From Acidobacteriota bacterium (GTDB lineage Bacteria; Acidobacteriota; Thermoanaerobaculia; Multivoradales; J023): a DNA stretch of 49,328 nt. Position numbers and translations under genes: made by a program. Of this stretch, positions 26,804 through 36,296 are shown piece by piece. The notes beneath the pieces are model-generated. The model made no database searches, was not told the DNA's origin, and saw nothing but the letters and a program-made list of their open reading frames with translations. How positions within the stretch are numbered: the first letter of the stretch is position 1; the number at the start of each line of letters is the position of its first letter. The stretch covers positions 1 through 49,328 of the forward strand of contig JAJCXR010000007.1 of assembly GCA_029263315.1 (NCBI GenBank). Direction: 5' to 3'.

Positions 26804-28138
26804 TCATGGTTTGCCTGGCAGAAGCTCGTAGGTCCAGGGTTGTCCGATCCAGTCGATTCCCAGGACATGGCGCGGTGTCTCGGCATGGATCCAGACTACA
26901 AACCCCTGCTCCATACCGCTGATTTCGACGCGGTAGGCCTCGGCCCCAGCAAATTTGGTGGGGTCGACCCGTGGTCCGGTGACCCGGAGGTCGATGGGTT
27001 GTAGGAGGTCTTCGCGGGCGTCATAGGCGTACAGCGAGAAGGCGGCCACCCGATCGATGGGCATGGCGGGCAGCAGGGTGAACAAGCTGTTGCGCTCGAA
27101 GGTGCCGGCGGGAATCGATCGATCGACCGGCAACTTGCCCTGTGGTTTCTGCCGGGCCCGAGGGAAGTCCGTATGCCCGATGGCCTTGCCGTCCTCGAAG
27201 CGGATCTCGACATCGGCTTCGGATGGACCCATGGGGCCGTGAATGCTGACCTTTTGGTGGTTGGCGCCATCGGTATCGAGGACGATGACCGCCTCCTGCT
27301 GGATGCCGGCTCGACCGATATTGGTGCTGAACCTGGCTTCGAGGCCCGCCTCGCCGGGGACCAGGCTGAGCTCCGCGACGCCCATGGATTCATGGCCGTA
27401 GATGACCCGATACTGCTGGCTGGAAGCCACCAGCTGGGCCGGGTCGAGGGCCACCGGTCGTGGCTCCAGAGCGGCCTCCTGGTCCCCCGGATCGGGCAAC
27501 TCGACGTTCTGTCGGTCGAGGGCATCGCAGCCCTCTTTGGTGAGGTCGACGTGGAAGAGGCCGGAGTAGCCTTTGATGAGCTCGTGCCTACCGGAGCGGT
27601 GCAAGGTGAGGCGTTCCTCGCAGGCTGAGTCGGCGCCGAAGTGGCGTAGGAACATGGGCAGAGTATCGCTGTGGCCGACGATGAGCACGGCGTGGCTCTC
27701 GGCGTGCTCGGTCCGCAGACGGGCTACGAAGTCGGCGATCTGATCGGGCTCGGTGGTGGTCGCATCGGTGTGCAAGGGAATCTTCAGGGCGGTGGAGATG
27801 GCCACCGCCGTCTGGACCGTGCGCCCGTAGGGGCTGCTATAGATTGCCGCCAGATGTTTGCCGCGCAGTTGGCTCGCCCAATGCTCGGCCCGCTGGCGTC
27901 CCTCTTCTGTGAGCGGTTGATAAACGCTGAGCTCGGCGGGCCAGGGCTCCTGTTTTTCAGCGTGGCGCACCAAGTAGAGGCTTTCCAGGGCCTCCGCGGC
28001 GGCGCCACAGGAGAGGAGGGCCAGAAGGGCGAGGACGATGCAGGGGCCACCGATGTGGCGCCTAGGGGTGGCGTGGCGAGGGGGCGCAGTCGTGGGTTGA
28101 TTCAAGGCGATCCTCCGGGCTACTGAGACTCGGTTCAT
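26804..28138 (-). CDS. histidine phosphatase with DUF3108-like C-terminal domain
   Basis: 444 residues from the ATG at 28138. A signal peptide follows (about 27-46, LALLALLSCGAAAEA; LLSC could be a weak lipobox). The phosphatase domain has LVRHAEK (Arg58, His59), SSPYGRTVQTA and the second catalytic His in LIVGHSDTLP. From about residue 235 on there is a beta-rich domain like DUF3108 (QYRVIYGHESMGVAELSL to VVWIHAETPRHVLGIDWIGQ). The enzyme should act outside the cytoplasm on a phosphomonoester. The two halves are not usually joined, as far as I know. Confidence 0.82.
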   Translation of the reverse strand: MNRVSVARRIALNQPTTAPPRHATPRRHIGGPCIVLALLALLSCGAAAEALESLYLVRHAEKQEPWPAELSVYQPLTEEGRQRAEHWASQLRGKHLAAIYSSPYGRTVQTAVAISTALKIPLHTDATTTEPDQIADFVARLRTEHAESHAVLIVGHSDTLPMFLRHFGADSACEERLTLHRSGRHELIKGYSGLFHVDLTKEGCDALDRQNVELPDPGDQEAALEPRPVALDPAQLVASSQQYRVIYGHESMGVAELSLVPGEAGLEARFSTNIGRAGIQQEAVIVLDTDGANHQKVSIHGPMGPSEADVEIRFEDGKAIGHTDFPRARQKPQGKLPVDRSIPAGTFERNSLFTLLPAMPIDRVAAFSLYAYDAREDLLQPIDLRVTGPRVDPTKFAGAEAYRVEISGMEQGFVVWIHAETPRHVLGIDWIGQPWTYELLPGKP

Positions 28139-28239
28139 GGTCGAGCCAGGTCGGTTCCGCTGTGCAGATCGGCTGGCGTAGATGGCATCATCGAGATGGG
28201 GAATTGTCGCATGATGCGATGGCCGGGGCCAGCTCGCCG

Positions 28240-29490
28240 TCAGTTGAGTGGCTCGTCGAAGCCAGGTTTGGACAGCCGGATCCAAATCGGCATGTGGTCT
28301 GACAGGTCGTGCTCGAACCGGGCGAAGAAGGCCTTGCGCTGTTGACGGTCGAGGGTATTCAGGACCGGCGCGCCCAAAGCCTGACGGAACAGCTCGACAA
28401 AGTTGAAGACACCGTAGTCGAAGGCGTTGACCGGATCTTGCCCGGCCCGGTCGTTGAGAGAGGGGACGGGCAAGCGGTCGTCGTGGCTGAGCAGGGCGAT
28501 TTGATCGAAGGTTTGATTGAGCCGGGCGTTACTGCGGAACACCGTCTCGTGGTCGGGGTGGACATCGAGGAATGGGAAGTTGATGCACGTCCCCGTGCCC
28601 TCCAGGGAGCCCCGGTTGAGCCCCTTGAGCAGGTTGATGAGGACCTCCCGGCGGCCGTCGACGCTCTTGAAGTTGAGGTTCAAGTCTCCCATCAAGAGGA
28701 AATTCTTGTGGTAGAGGCGATCGATCTCCTGGGCCCGCTCGATGAGCCAGGCGATGAGGGCCTGAAACTCCATCTGACGCTCGGATTGGCTGCCGTAGAG
28801 CAGATGGGCGTTGACCACCAGCAGCTCGTAGGGCAGGCTGCCGAGACGACCCGGAATACGGAAGGAGACACAGTGGGGCTGGCGCATGAAGGAGACGAAG
28901 TGGGGCATTTTGAGGGCCGGCTTCGTCTTGCGCTGGCCGCTCTTGAAGCGAGCCAGCTTGTCGGTGTGGCGTTCAAACGAGGTCCGGAAATCTTCCCGCA
29001 GCTCGTAGAGGATTTCATTGACGGCGCTGCGGTCATAGGTGATGTCGGAGGCGATCTCCGAACGATGCACGGTGCCGTGGCGATAGAGGAAGGCCAAGCG
29101 CTCGGGGGAGGGGCGACGACCGGGAAACGAGCCGGTGATGTCGGAGGCGACGAGGCGAAAGGAGTTGTGGTCTTCGCTGGACGACGATGGGTGGGGCACG
29201 ATGGCGTTGACGTGCTCGGCCGGTCCGCCGTTGAGCAGCCAACGGAGGCGGCGCAGCCCGATGACGTTATCCTGCACTTCCTGGACCGCCAGCAGGTCGC
29301 AGCGCTGCCCAAAACGTTGCATCAGCCGCCATGCTCCGACGCTGCGGCGTTTGGCTCCCAGCTTGCGAATATTGAACGAGGCCAGAATCACCGAGTCGGG
29401 ACGGTGCACCGGCAGGCCGAAGGTGGTTTCCCGCCCTTCCAGATGAGCGAAGATTCGCGCCCATTCCTCTTCGCTGAATCGTTTGGCCAT
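28240..29490 (-). CDS. endonuclease/exonuclease/phosphatase (EEP) family protein
   Basis: 416 residues from the ATG at 29490, 22 bases after the PBP gene's stop; readings further upstream are antisense of that gene. EEP signatures: ILASFNIRKLG, LLAVQEVQDN (metal Glu), VVNAHLLYG, LLMGDLNLNF and the terminal SDHMPIWI (catalytic Asp-His). It has no signal peptide, so it is cytoplasmic. It could cut DNA/RNA or remove phosphates; the substrate is not determinable. It is probably co-transcribed with the penicillin-binding protein. Confidence 0.85.
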   Translation of the reverse strand: MAKRFSEEEWARIFAHLEGRETTFGLPVHRPDSVILASFNIRKLGAKRRSVGAWRLMQRFGQRCDLLAVQEVQDNVIGLRRLRWLLNGGPAEHVNAIVPHPSSSSEDHNSFRLVASDITGSFPGRRPSPERLAFLYRHGTVHRSEIASDITYDRSAVNEILYELREDFRTSFERHTDKLARFKSGQRKTKPALKMPHFVSFMRQPHCVSFRIPGRLGSLPYELLVVNAHLLYGSQSERQMEFQALIAWLIERAQEIDRLYHKNFLLMGDLNLNFKSVDGRREVLINLLKGLNRGSLEGTGTCINFPFLDVHPDHETVFRSNARLNQTFDQIALLSHDDRLPVPSLNDRAGQDPVNAFDYGVFNFVELFRQALGAPVLNTLDRQQRKAFFARFEHDLSDHMPIWIRLSKPGFDEPLN

Positions 29491-29512
29491 CGGAGTTGCG
29501 GAAGATGGGGAA

Positions 29513-32077
29513 CTACCTTCTTCCTCCCTTATTGCCCCAACCTTCGACGATGGGGCTCCAGTCCGCCACCTGGCCGGGCATGCGCTCTCCCTCCTTGGGC
29601 AGGTAGAAAGGTTCTTGCAAGTACCAAGGCAGGCGGATGATGCGAGCCCATTCGTGGTCGAAACGTTGCACCGGTTCCGTGCCCTGGATGAAGACCTCGC
29701 TGTGGGTTTGCTCGGCGCCGGGACCCACCAGCAGACCGGTCGTCGATTCGACCTGTACCTCGACGATTCCCGGCGGTGTGTCGAACGTCTCATCGGGCGA
29801 CAGCCAACCATCTTCGAGACCTTGGCGCACCATGGCTTCCCAGATGGGCAGCGCCGCATGGGCCCCCGTCCAACCGCGGCCGAGGGAGCGCTTCTTGTCG
29901 TAACCCACCCAGGTGAGCAGGGTGTAGCGGGGGGTGAAGCCGACGAACCAGGCATCGGTGAAGGCATTGGTGGTGCCGGTCTTGCCGCCGGTTGCAATGC
30001 CCACCGAGGCAAGCCGGGCCCCTGTCCCTTGGGTGGTGACGCCGCGCAGCATGTTGGTCAACACGTAAGCGACACCGGGGCTCATGGCCTTGTGGGCCTT
30101 GGGCTCGTGCTCTTCGATGGTGCGACCGTTGCGACTCTCGATCCTCTCGATCAAGTAAGGTGCGACGTAGACCCCCTGGTTGACGAAGGTGGCGTAGGCG
30201 GCGGCCACCTCCATGGGTATCAGGTCGGCGGCCCCCAAGGCCAAGCTGGGGTAGGGGGGGAGGTCGGAGGTGATACCGCAGCGCTGGGTGAAGTCGATCA
30301 CCTGCTCGACGCCCACCATGTCGAGCAGCTTGACCGCCGGCACATTGACCGAATGCTCCAAGGCATGACGCAAGGTCATGATGCCGTCGTAGCGGCGGTA
30401 GAAGTTGCGCGGGCTGTAACTGTCGTGGTTGTCGGCGCCGGGTAGGGCGACGGGGCCGTCGAAGAGGGAGTCGGCGGCGGTGAAGCCGATCTCCAGAGCC
30501 GCGCCGAAGACAAATGGCTTGTAGACCGAACCGGCTTGGCGTTGGGCCTGAGTGATGCGGTTGAACTCGTTGTTCTCGTAGCTCCAGCCGCCGACCATGG
30601 CGCGCACCGCGCCGGTGGCGGATTCGAGAACCAGGGCGGCCGCCTGCACTTGCGGCTCTTGCTCCAGCTGCAAGACCGGCGTTTCTTGGTCGGCCGGCAG
30701 ATCGAGCCGAAACCACGCCACATCGCCCCGCTTGAGCAGGGTCGAGGGCTCTCGGCGGCGGGTCCACTTGAAACCCGAGGGCAGGAGCTCGAAGCGTTGG
30801 TCCGCCACCTTGACCACCGCCTTCTTGGCGTCGCTCTCGAGCACTAGCCCTTGGAACCATTCGCCGGGGATCAGGTTCTGGGTGTCCTTGGGCAAGCCGC
30901 GCCAGTTGGCCAGCTGGTGGGACTCCAAGTCGTCCGCCTCGACATGGTCGATGGCGCCACGCCAGCCGCGGCTGTGCTCCAAGCGCAGCAGCTCGTCGTG
31001 CAATGCTTTCTCGGCGGCCCTCTGAATGTCCCGGTCCAGGGTGGTGTGGACTTGCAGCCCGCGGTCGTAAAGCTCGGTTTCTCCGTATGTCTTGATCAGA
31101 TACCGCCGCACTTCCTCGGAGAAGTAGGGGCCCAGGGTCTTTTCTTTATTGGGCTCGATCACCAGCAGCGGCTCGGCCACCGCTTGATCGTGGGTTTCCT
31201 GGTCGATGAAGCCCTCCGCCAGCATGCGTCCCAGCACCACATCGCGCCGTTCCTGCACCGCCTCGGGACGGGCGTAGGGATTGTGGTGCGTCGGCCGTTG
31301 GGGGATGCCCGCCAGGGTCGCGGCTTCCGCCACGCTGAGGTCTTGCACCGATTTACCGAAGTAGTTGCGGGCTGCCGCTTCCATGCCGTAGTTGCCCTGG
31401 CTGAGATTCACCATGTTGCAGTACATGGTGATGATCTGCTGCTTGCTGAACTTCTTCTCCAGCTCGACGGCCAGAAAGGCTTCCTCGATCTTGCGTTTGA
31501 AGCTCTGCTGCCGGCTCAGGGCGAAGAGGTCGCGGGCCAGCTGCATGGTGATGGTGGAGGCTCCCTCTTTGACGCTGCCGTGGCGTACATTGGTGACCAC
31601 CGCCCGTAGGATGCCCTTGAGATCGACCCCGCCGTGGCTTCTGAAGTTGGCGTCCTCGACCGCCGTGATGGCTTGCTCCAAGATCTTCGGCACCTCCCCC
31701 TCCTGCAGCAGGAAACGGTTCTCCCGAGAGTAGGTGGCGACGGACGAACCCCGTTGGTCATACAGGGTGGTGATCAGCCGGGGAACAAAATCATCCAGAG
31801 AGTCCACTTGGGGACGGCGGATGGAGGCCGCCACGACGATGCCGGTGATCGCCGCCAGAAGAATAATGATCAGCGGGTAGGCGATGAAAAATCGGTGCTT
31901 GCGCCAACCGCTCTGCGGAGGTCCGTCGGCACCGTCCGGTGGCTCGCGAGGGTCCGCTGGCTCGCCGTAATCCGTTGGGCCGGTATCCGGGGTTTGCAGC
32001 GGGTCGGTCTTCGCGTGGGTCAGGCGGTGATCGCTGTCATGGGACGACTTGGGGTCGGGGATGGGGTCGAATTCCAT
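29513..32077 (-). CDS. class A penicillin-binding protein (PBP1A-like)
   Basis: 854 residues from the ATG at 32077; another in-frame ATG at 32149 would add 24. A Pro/Asp-rich cytoplasmic head (about 60 residues) is followed by a membrane helix (FFIAYPLIIILLAAITG). The GT51 glycosyltransferase follows, with catalytic Glu141 (ITAVEDANFRSHGGVD) and GASTITMQLARDLF. The transpeptidase domain has Ser517 in SVYKPF, EHSVNVP and KTGTTNAFTDAWFVGF. It polymerises and crosslinks peptidoglycan. A TATAAT at 32084-32089 (minus strand) sits just before the chosen ATG; it may be a -10 box or codons for Tyr-Asn. Confidence 0.92.
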   Translation of the reverse strand: MEFDPIPDPKSSHDSDHRLTHAKTDPLQTPDTGPTDYGEPADPREPPDGADGPPQSGWRKHRFFIAYPLIIILLAAITGIVVAASIRRPQVDSLDDFVPRLITTLYDQRGSSVATYSRENRFLLQEGEVPKILEQAITAVEDANFRSHGGVDLKGILRAVVTNVRHGSVKEGASTITMQLARDLFALSRQQSFKRKIEEAFLAVELEKKFSKQQIITMYCNMVNLSQGNYGMEAAARNYFGKSVQDLSVAEAATLAGIPQRPTHHNPYARPEAVQERRDVVLGRMLAEGFIDQETHDQAVAEPLLVIEPNKEKTLGPYFSEEVRRYLIKTYGETELYDRGLQVHTTLDRDIQRAAEKALHDELLRLEHSRGWRGAIDHVEADDLESHQLANWRGLPKDTQNLIPGEWFQGLVLESDAKKAVVKVADQRFELLPSGFKWTRRREPSTLLKRGDVAWFRLDLPADQETPVLQLEQEPQVQAAALVLESATGAVRAMVGGWSYENNEFNRITQAQRQAGSVYKPFVFGAALEIGFTAADSLFDGPVALPGADNHDSYSPRNFYRRYDGIMTLRHALEHSVNVPAVKLLDMVGVEQVIDFTQRCGITSDLPPYPSLALGAADLIPMEVAAAYATFVNQGVYVAPYLIERIESRNGRTIEEHEPKAHKAMSPGVAYVLTNMLRGVTTQGTGARLASVGIATGGKTGTTNAFTDAWFVGFTPRYTLLTWVGYDKKRSLGRGWTGAHAALPIWEAMVRQGLEDGWLSPDETFDTPPGIVEVQVESTTGLLVGPGAEQTHSEVFIQGTEPVQRFDHEWARIIRLPWYLQEPFYLPKEGERMPGQVADWSPIVEGWGNKGGRR

Positions 32078-32252
32078 GCCTGGATTATAGCCGCGATTGG
32101 TGACTCCTGCGGCCTTGCGGCCACGACGGATGATGATTGCTTCGAACATTCCTCGAATATTGGCGACGCAGCACGGGCTTGTAGGATGGTGTGCCAGGAC
32201 CCAACCTTTTCAAGTCAGCCACCCCGCAGCGACCCGGACCCACCGTCGCGGG

Positions 32253-32258
32253 TATAAT
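32253..32258 (+). promoter_or_regulatory. probable -10 box of uvrB
   Basis: A perfect TATAAT lies 47 bases before the uvrB ATG in the divergent gap with the PBP gene. No good -35 is seen at 16-18 bases upstream (CGACCC), so this rests on the -10 alone. No LexA-type palindrome is visible. Confidence 0.4.
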
Positions 32259-32305
32259 CGACAGCCGGTAGTGAAGCGTAAGCACACCCCTCGACCTGGA
32301 GCTCC

Positions 32306-34297
32306 ATGAACAAATTCAATCTGGTATCCCCCTTTACCCCGCAGGGGGACCAACCACGGGCCATCGGGCAGTTGTTGGCGGGGATCGAAGCCGGTGAGCG
32401 GGACCAGGTATTACTCGGTGTCACCGGCTCGGGCAAGACCTTCACCATCGCCAGCGTCGTGGCGCAGCTCCATCGACCGACCTTGGTGCTGTCCCACAAC
32501 AAGGTGTTGGCGGCGCAGCTTTACCAGGAGCTGCGCAGCTTTTTTCCCGACAACGCGGTGGAGTACTTCGTCTCCTACTACGATTACTACCAGCCGGAGG
32601 CCTACGTTCCGCAGACCGATACTTTCATCGAGAAAGAGACCAGCATCAACGAAGAGATCGATCGCCTACGGCTGCGGGCCACCAAATCTTTGTTCGAGCG
32701 GCGCGATGTCATCGTCGTGGCTTCGGTGTCTTGCATTTACGGCTTGGGCTCGCCGGACACCTTCCACGGCATGTTGATGTTCTTTCAAGTGGGGGAGGAG
32801 TCGGGGCTCGACGAGGCCAAACGTCGCTTGGTGGAGATGCAGTACGAACGCACCCACCTCGATCTCTTCCATGGCGGGTTTCGCGCCCGTGGGGATATCT
32901 TGGAGATCTTCCCGGCCTACGAGGAAGTGGCCATCCGGGTGGAATATTTCGGCGACGAAATCGAGCGCATCAGCCGTTTCGATACCTTGACCGGCGAGGT
33001 GTTGCAGGAGATGGACAAGGTGGCGGTCTATCCCCGCACCCATTACGTGACGCCCAAGGATCGCATGCAGCGGGCCATCACCACCATCGGGGAAGAGCTG
33101 GAGGTGCGGCTGGCGGAGCTGGAGGTCGAGGGCAAGCTGCTGGAGCGTCAACGCCTGGAACAACGGACACGCTTCGACCTCGAGATGTTGCGGGAGATGG
33201 GCGTGTGCCACGGCATCGAGAACTACTCCCGCCACTTCACCGGCTTCGCCCCGGGACAACCGCCGCCGACCCTGCTCGACTACTTTCCCGACGACCTGCT
33301 GCTGATCGTCGACGAGAGCCATCAGATGGTGCCGCAGGTGCGGGGCATGTTCAATGGCGACCGGGCTCGCAAGCAAACCTTGGTGAATTACGGATTCCGT
33401 CTGCCCAGCGCCCTCGACAACCGGCCCCTGACCTTTGACGAGTTCGATGCCGTGCCGGGGCAGCGCATTTTTGTCTCGGCGACCCCCGGACCTTGGGAGC
33501 TGGAACGCACCATGGGTGTGGTGGCGGAGCAGCTGATCCGTCCCACCGGCTTGCCGGATCCTGAGATCTTCGTCAAGCCCGCCCAAGGGCAAGTGGACGA
33601 CCTGCTGGAGGAGATCCGCATCGTCGTGGCCCGCCAGCAGCGGGTCCTGGTCACCACCCTGACCAAGCGCATGTCGGAGGAGCTGACGCAGTACCTTGCC
33701 GACCTCGGCATCCGGGTGCGCTACTTGCACAGCGATATCGATGCCTTGCAGCGGGTGGAGATTCTCATCGCCCTGCGGCGCGGCGAGTTCGATGTGCTGG
33801 TGGGCATCAACTTGCTGCGCGAGGGTCTGGACATTCCGGAGGTCGCTCTGGTGGCCGTCCTCGATGCCGACAAGGAAGGGTTCCTGCGCAGCGAGACGTC
33901 CTTGGTACAAACCGCGGGCCGGGCGGCGCGCAACCTCGACGGCAAGGTCATCTTCTATGCCGACCGCGAGACCAAATCCATGACCCGGGCCTTGACTGAG
34001 ACCCGTCGTCGCCGCCTACGGCAGCAGGAGCACAACCGCAAACATGGCATCGAGCCGAAGACCATTCTGAAAGATATTCACAGCCCCTTGGTCAAGATGG
34101 CGGACCTCGACTACTACCCGGCCCATCGCCATGGGGCTTCGTTGGTGGCGGAGGGCTCCGAGATACCGCTGCGGGAGCGCATCACCCGGCTCGAGAAGGA
34201 GATGAAGAAGGCGGCCAAGAACCTGGAGTTCGAAGAGGCGGCGATGATGCGGGATGAGCTCAAAGAGTTGCGAGAGCAGCAGATCTACGTCGAGTGA
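32306..34297 (+). CDS. uvrB: UvrABC system protein B
   Basis: 663 residues, the normal length, with GGAG five bases before the ATG. It is the damage-verifying helicase of nucleotide excision repair. Visible parts are the Walker A GVTGSGKT (38-45), the beta-hairpin [20 protein letters not shown] that inserts into DNA, the DEAD-like [14 protein letters not shown], helicase text [18 protein letters not shown], and the C-terminal UVR motif ([16 protein letters not shown]) that contacts UvrC. uvrC follows after 19 bases. Confidence 0.97.
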   Translation: MNKFNLVSPFTPQGDQPRAIGQLLAGIEAGERDQVLLGVTGSGKTFTIASVVAQLHRPTLVLSHNKVLAAQLYQELRSFFPDNAVEYFVSYYDYYQPEAYVPQTDTFIEKETSINEEIDRLRLRATKSLFERRDVIVVASVSCIYGLGSPDTFHGMLMFFQVGEESGLDEAKRRLVEMQYERTHLDLFHGGFRARGDILEIFPAYEEVAIRVEYFGDEIERISRFDTLTGEVLQEMDKVAVYPRTHYVTPKDRMQRAITTIGEELEVRLAELEVEGKLLERQRLEQRTRFDLEMLREMGVCHGIENYSRHFTGFAPGQPPPTLLDYFPDDLLLIVDESHQMVPQVRGMFNGDRARKQTLVNYGFRLPSALDNRPLTFDEFDAVPGQRIFVSATPGPWELERTMGVVAEQLIRPTGLPDPEIFVKPAQGQVDDLLEEIRIVVARQQRVLVTTLTKRMSEELTQYLADLGIRVRYLHSDIDALQRVEILIALRRGEFDVLVGINLLREGLDIPEVALVAVLDADKEGFLRSETSLVQTAGRAARNLDGKVIFYADRETKSMTRALTETRRRRLRQQEHNRKHGIEPKTILKDIHSPLVKMADLDYYPAHRHGASLVAEGSEIPLRERITRLEKEMKKAAKNLEFEEAAMMRDELKELREQQIYVE

Positions 34298-34316
34298 GGG
34301 GCCCGGGAGCATCGCC

Positions 34317-36161
34317 ATGACCGTCGTCGCCCAAGTGGAAAAGCGCTTGCGGGAGCTGCCGGACCGTCCAGGGATCTACATCTTCCGCGACGCCGACAAG
34401 AAACCTCTCTACGTCGGCAAGGCCAAGTCGTTGCGTAAGCGGGGGGCCAGCTACCTGCGACCGCCGGAGGAGCAGCGCATCGGCAGGATGCTGGCGGAGG
34501 CTCGGGAGCTGGACTTCGTGGTTTCGGGCAGTGAGGCGGAGGCCCTCGATCTCGAAAATAGCTGGATCAAGAGCAAGCGCCCGCGCTACAACATCCGGCT
34601 GCGGGACGACAAAACTTACCCTTACCTCAAGCTGACGGCGGAGCCTTACCCCCAACTGGCCTTCACCCGTCGCATCCGCGACGACGGCGCCGACTATTTC
34701 GGACCGTACTTGCCGGCGGGTCTGGCCCGCAAGGCGATCAAGTTGGTGCAACAGCTCTTCCAGATCCGCGTCTGCCGTATCCCCATCGACGGCAAGCTAC
34801 CCCGTCCTTGCCTCTACCATGACATGCATCGCTGCCTCGGGCCCTGCGTCGACGGATTGACCGACCTCGAGACTTACGGCCAAGCGGTGGCGGAGGCGCG
34901 TCTCTTCCTCAGCGGTCGCCACGATCAGCTGCTGCGTCAGCTCAAGCGTCGCATGCTCGCCGCCGCCGAGTCCCTGGAGTTCGAGGAGGCAGCACGGCTG
35001 CGGGACATGCTGCGGGAAATCGAGGAGATCTCGGTGCGCCGCAATGTGTCGTCGCTGCGCGGCGAGGACGTCGACATCTACGGTGTGCAGGTGGCCGGCC
35101 ATCAAGCGGCCTTGACCATCCTGGTGATGCGCGGTGGCCGAGTGCTCGATCGGCGCGAGCTGTTCTGGGAGGGGGAGGATGAGATCGACGCCAGCGCCCT
35201 GCTGTCAGAAGTCCTGCCGCAGATCTACCAGGCGACGCCCTTCATTCCCAAGGAGGTCCATTTGCCCGCACCGATCGACGAAGACGATGGTGTGGTGGCC
35301 TGGCTGGAAGAGAAGAAGGGGGAGAAGGTCTATGTCCGTTACCCCTGCAGGGGCCCCAAGGCAGACCGGGTGGCCTTGGCCATGCGCAACGCCGAGCTGG
35401 CCTTCAAACGGCGCTTCCGCACCGAGCACCGTGGTACCGCCGCCGTCCGCTCCCTGGCGCGCCACCTGGAGCTGGCGGAGCCGCCGCAGCGCATCGAGGG
35501 CTTCGATATCTCCCACTTCCAAGGGGCCGAGACGGTGGCCTCTTTGGTGGTCTGGGAGGCGGGACGCATGCGCAAGGGCGAGTATCGGAGCTTCAACATC
35601 CGCGACCTCGACAAGGCCGACGACTTTGCCTCCATGCGACAGGCGGTGGAGCGTCGGTACCGTCGGCGACTGGAAGAAGTGGGGGCGATGCCGGACCTGG
35701 TGCTGATCGACGGTGGTCGAGGTCAGCTCAATGCTGCGTTGGAGGCGCTCTCCGTGCTCGGCGTCGAGGAAACCCCCATCGTCGCCCTGGCCAAGCGCGA
35801 TGAAGAGCTGTATTTGCCGGCCTTGCCGCAACCGCTGCGCTTGGCCAAGGAAGACTATGGTCTGCAGTTGCTACAGGAGATCCGCGACGAGTCCCACCGC
35901 TTTGCCGTCTCCCGTCACCGCCGCCGACGCAAGGCGAAGACCTTGACCAGCCGCATCGATCGGCTGTCGGGCATCGGTCCCAAGCGACGCAAGCGACTAC
36001 TTTCTCACTTTGCCAGCTTCGCCGGTGTCCAGCGGGCCACCGAAGAAGAGTTGGTCGACATCTTGGGCCAGCGTCTCGGCAGCAGCGTTTTCTCTCAGCT
36101 TCACTCGCAAGAGGAGGTCGGCGAGAGCCCTCCGCAGGTCGACCGGGAGGCTGCCAAGTGA
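34317..36161 (+). CDS. uvrC: UvrABC system protein C
   Basis: 614 residues from the ATG at 34317; the in-frame text upstream of it is antisense to nothing useful and overlaps uvrB. It makes both incisions in excision repair. An N-terminal GIY-YIG nuclease domain (GIYIFRDADKKPLYVGKAKS, 19-38) is followed by a Cys-rich stretch (RPCLYHDMHRCLGPC), the UVR domain (ESLEFEEAARLRDML), the RNase H-like nuclease (GFDISHFQGAETVASLVVW) and HhH motifs (SGIGPKRRKRLLSHF). It is co-transcribed with uvrB. Confidence 0.97.
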   Translation: MTVVAQVEKRLRELPDRPGIYIFRDADKKPLYVGKAKSLRKRGASYLRPPEEQRIGRMLAEARELDFVVSGSEAEALDLENSWIKSKRPRYNIRLRDDKTYPYLKLTAEPYPQLAFTRRIRDDGADYFGPYLPAGLARKAIKLVQQLFQIRVCRIPIDGKLPRPCLYHDMHRCLGPCVDGLTDLETYGQAVAEARLFLSGRHDQLLRQLKRRMLAAAESLEFEEAARLRDMLREIEEISVRRNVSSLRGEDVDIYGVQVAGHQAALTILVMRGGRVLDRRELFWEGEDEIDASALLSEVLPQIYQATPFIPKEVHLPAPIDEDDGVVAWLEEKKGEKVYVRYPCRGPKADRVALAMRNAELAFKRRFRTEHRGTAAVRSLARHLELAEPPQRIEGFDISHFQGAETVASLVVWEAGRMRKGEYRSFNIRDLDKADDFASMRQAVERRYRRRLEEVGAMPDLVLIDGGRGQLNAALEALSVLGVEETPIVALAKRDEELYLPALPQPLRLAKEDYGLQLLQEIRDESHRFAVSRHRRRRKAKTLTSRIDRLSGIGPKRRKRLLSHFASFAGVQRATEEELVDILGQRLGSSVFSQLHSQEEVGESPPQVDREAAK

Positions 36162-36296
36162 TGACTGTCACTATGGTTTCAGGCAACAATCTGCCATAAT
36201 CCTGCGCACTTCGAAGATGATATGACGCCCGGGGGCGGTCACGAGAAATTCTACCGTCACGCCCTCTAGAGGTATGCGGATCGAAAGGTTCTGAGC

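Noticed and set aside
28309..29640. 443-residue + strand open frame
   Set aside because: Antisense of the EEP-family gene, with Glu/Val-rich shadow composition.
32084..32089. TATAAT just before the penicillin-binding protein start
   Set aside because: No -35 partner at a suitable distance, and the bases also read as Tyr-Asn in the extended frame, so it is not listed as a promoter.
32666..33910. 414-residue minus strand open frame
   Set aside because: Antisense to uvrB.
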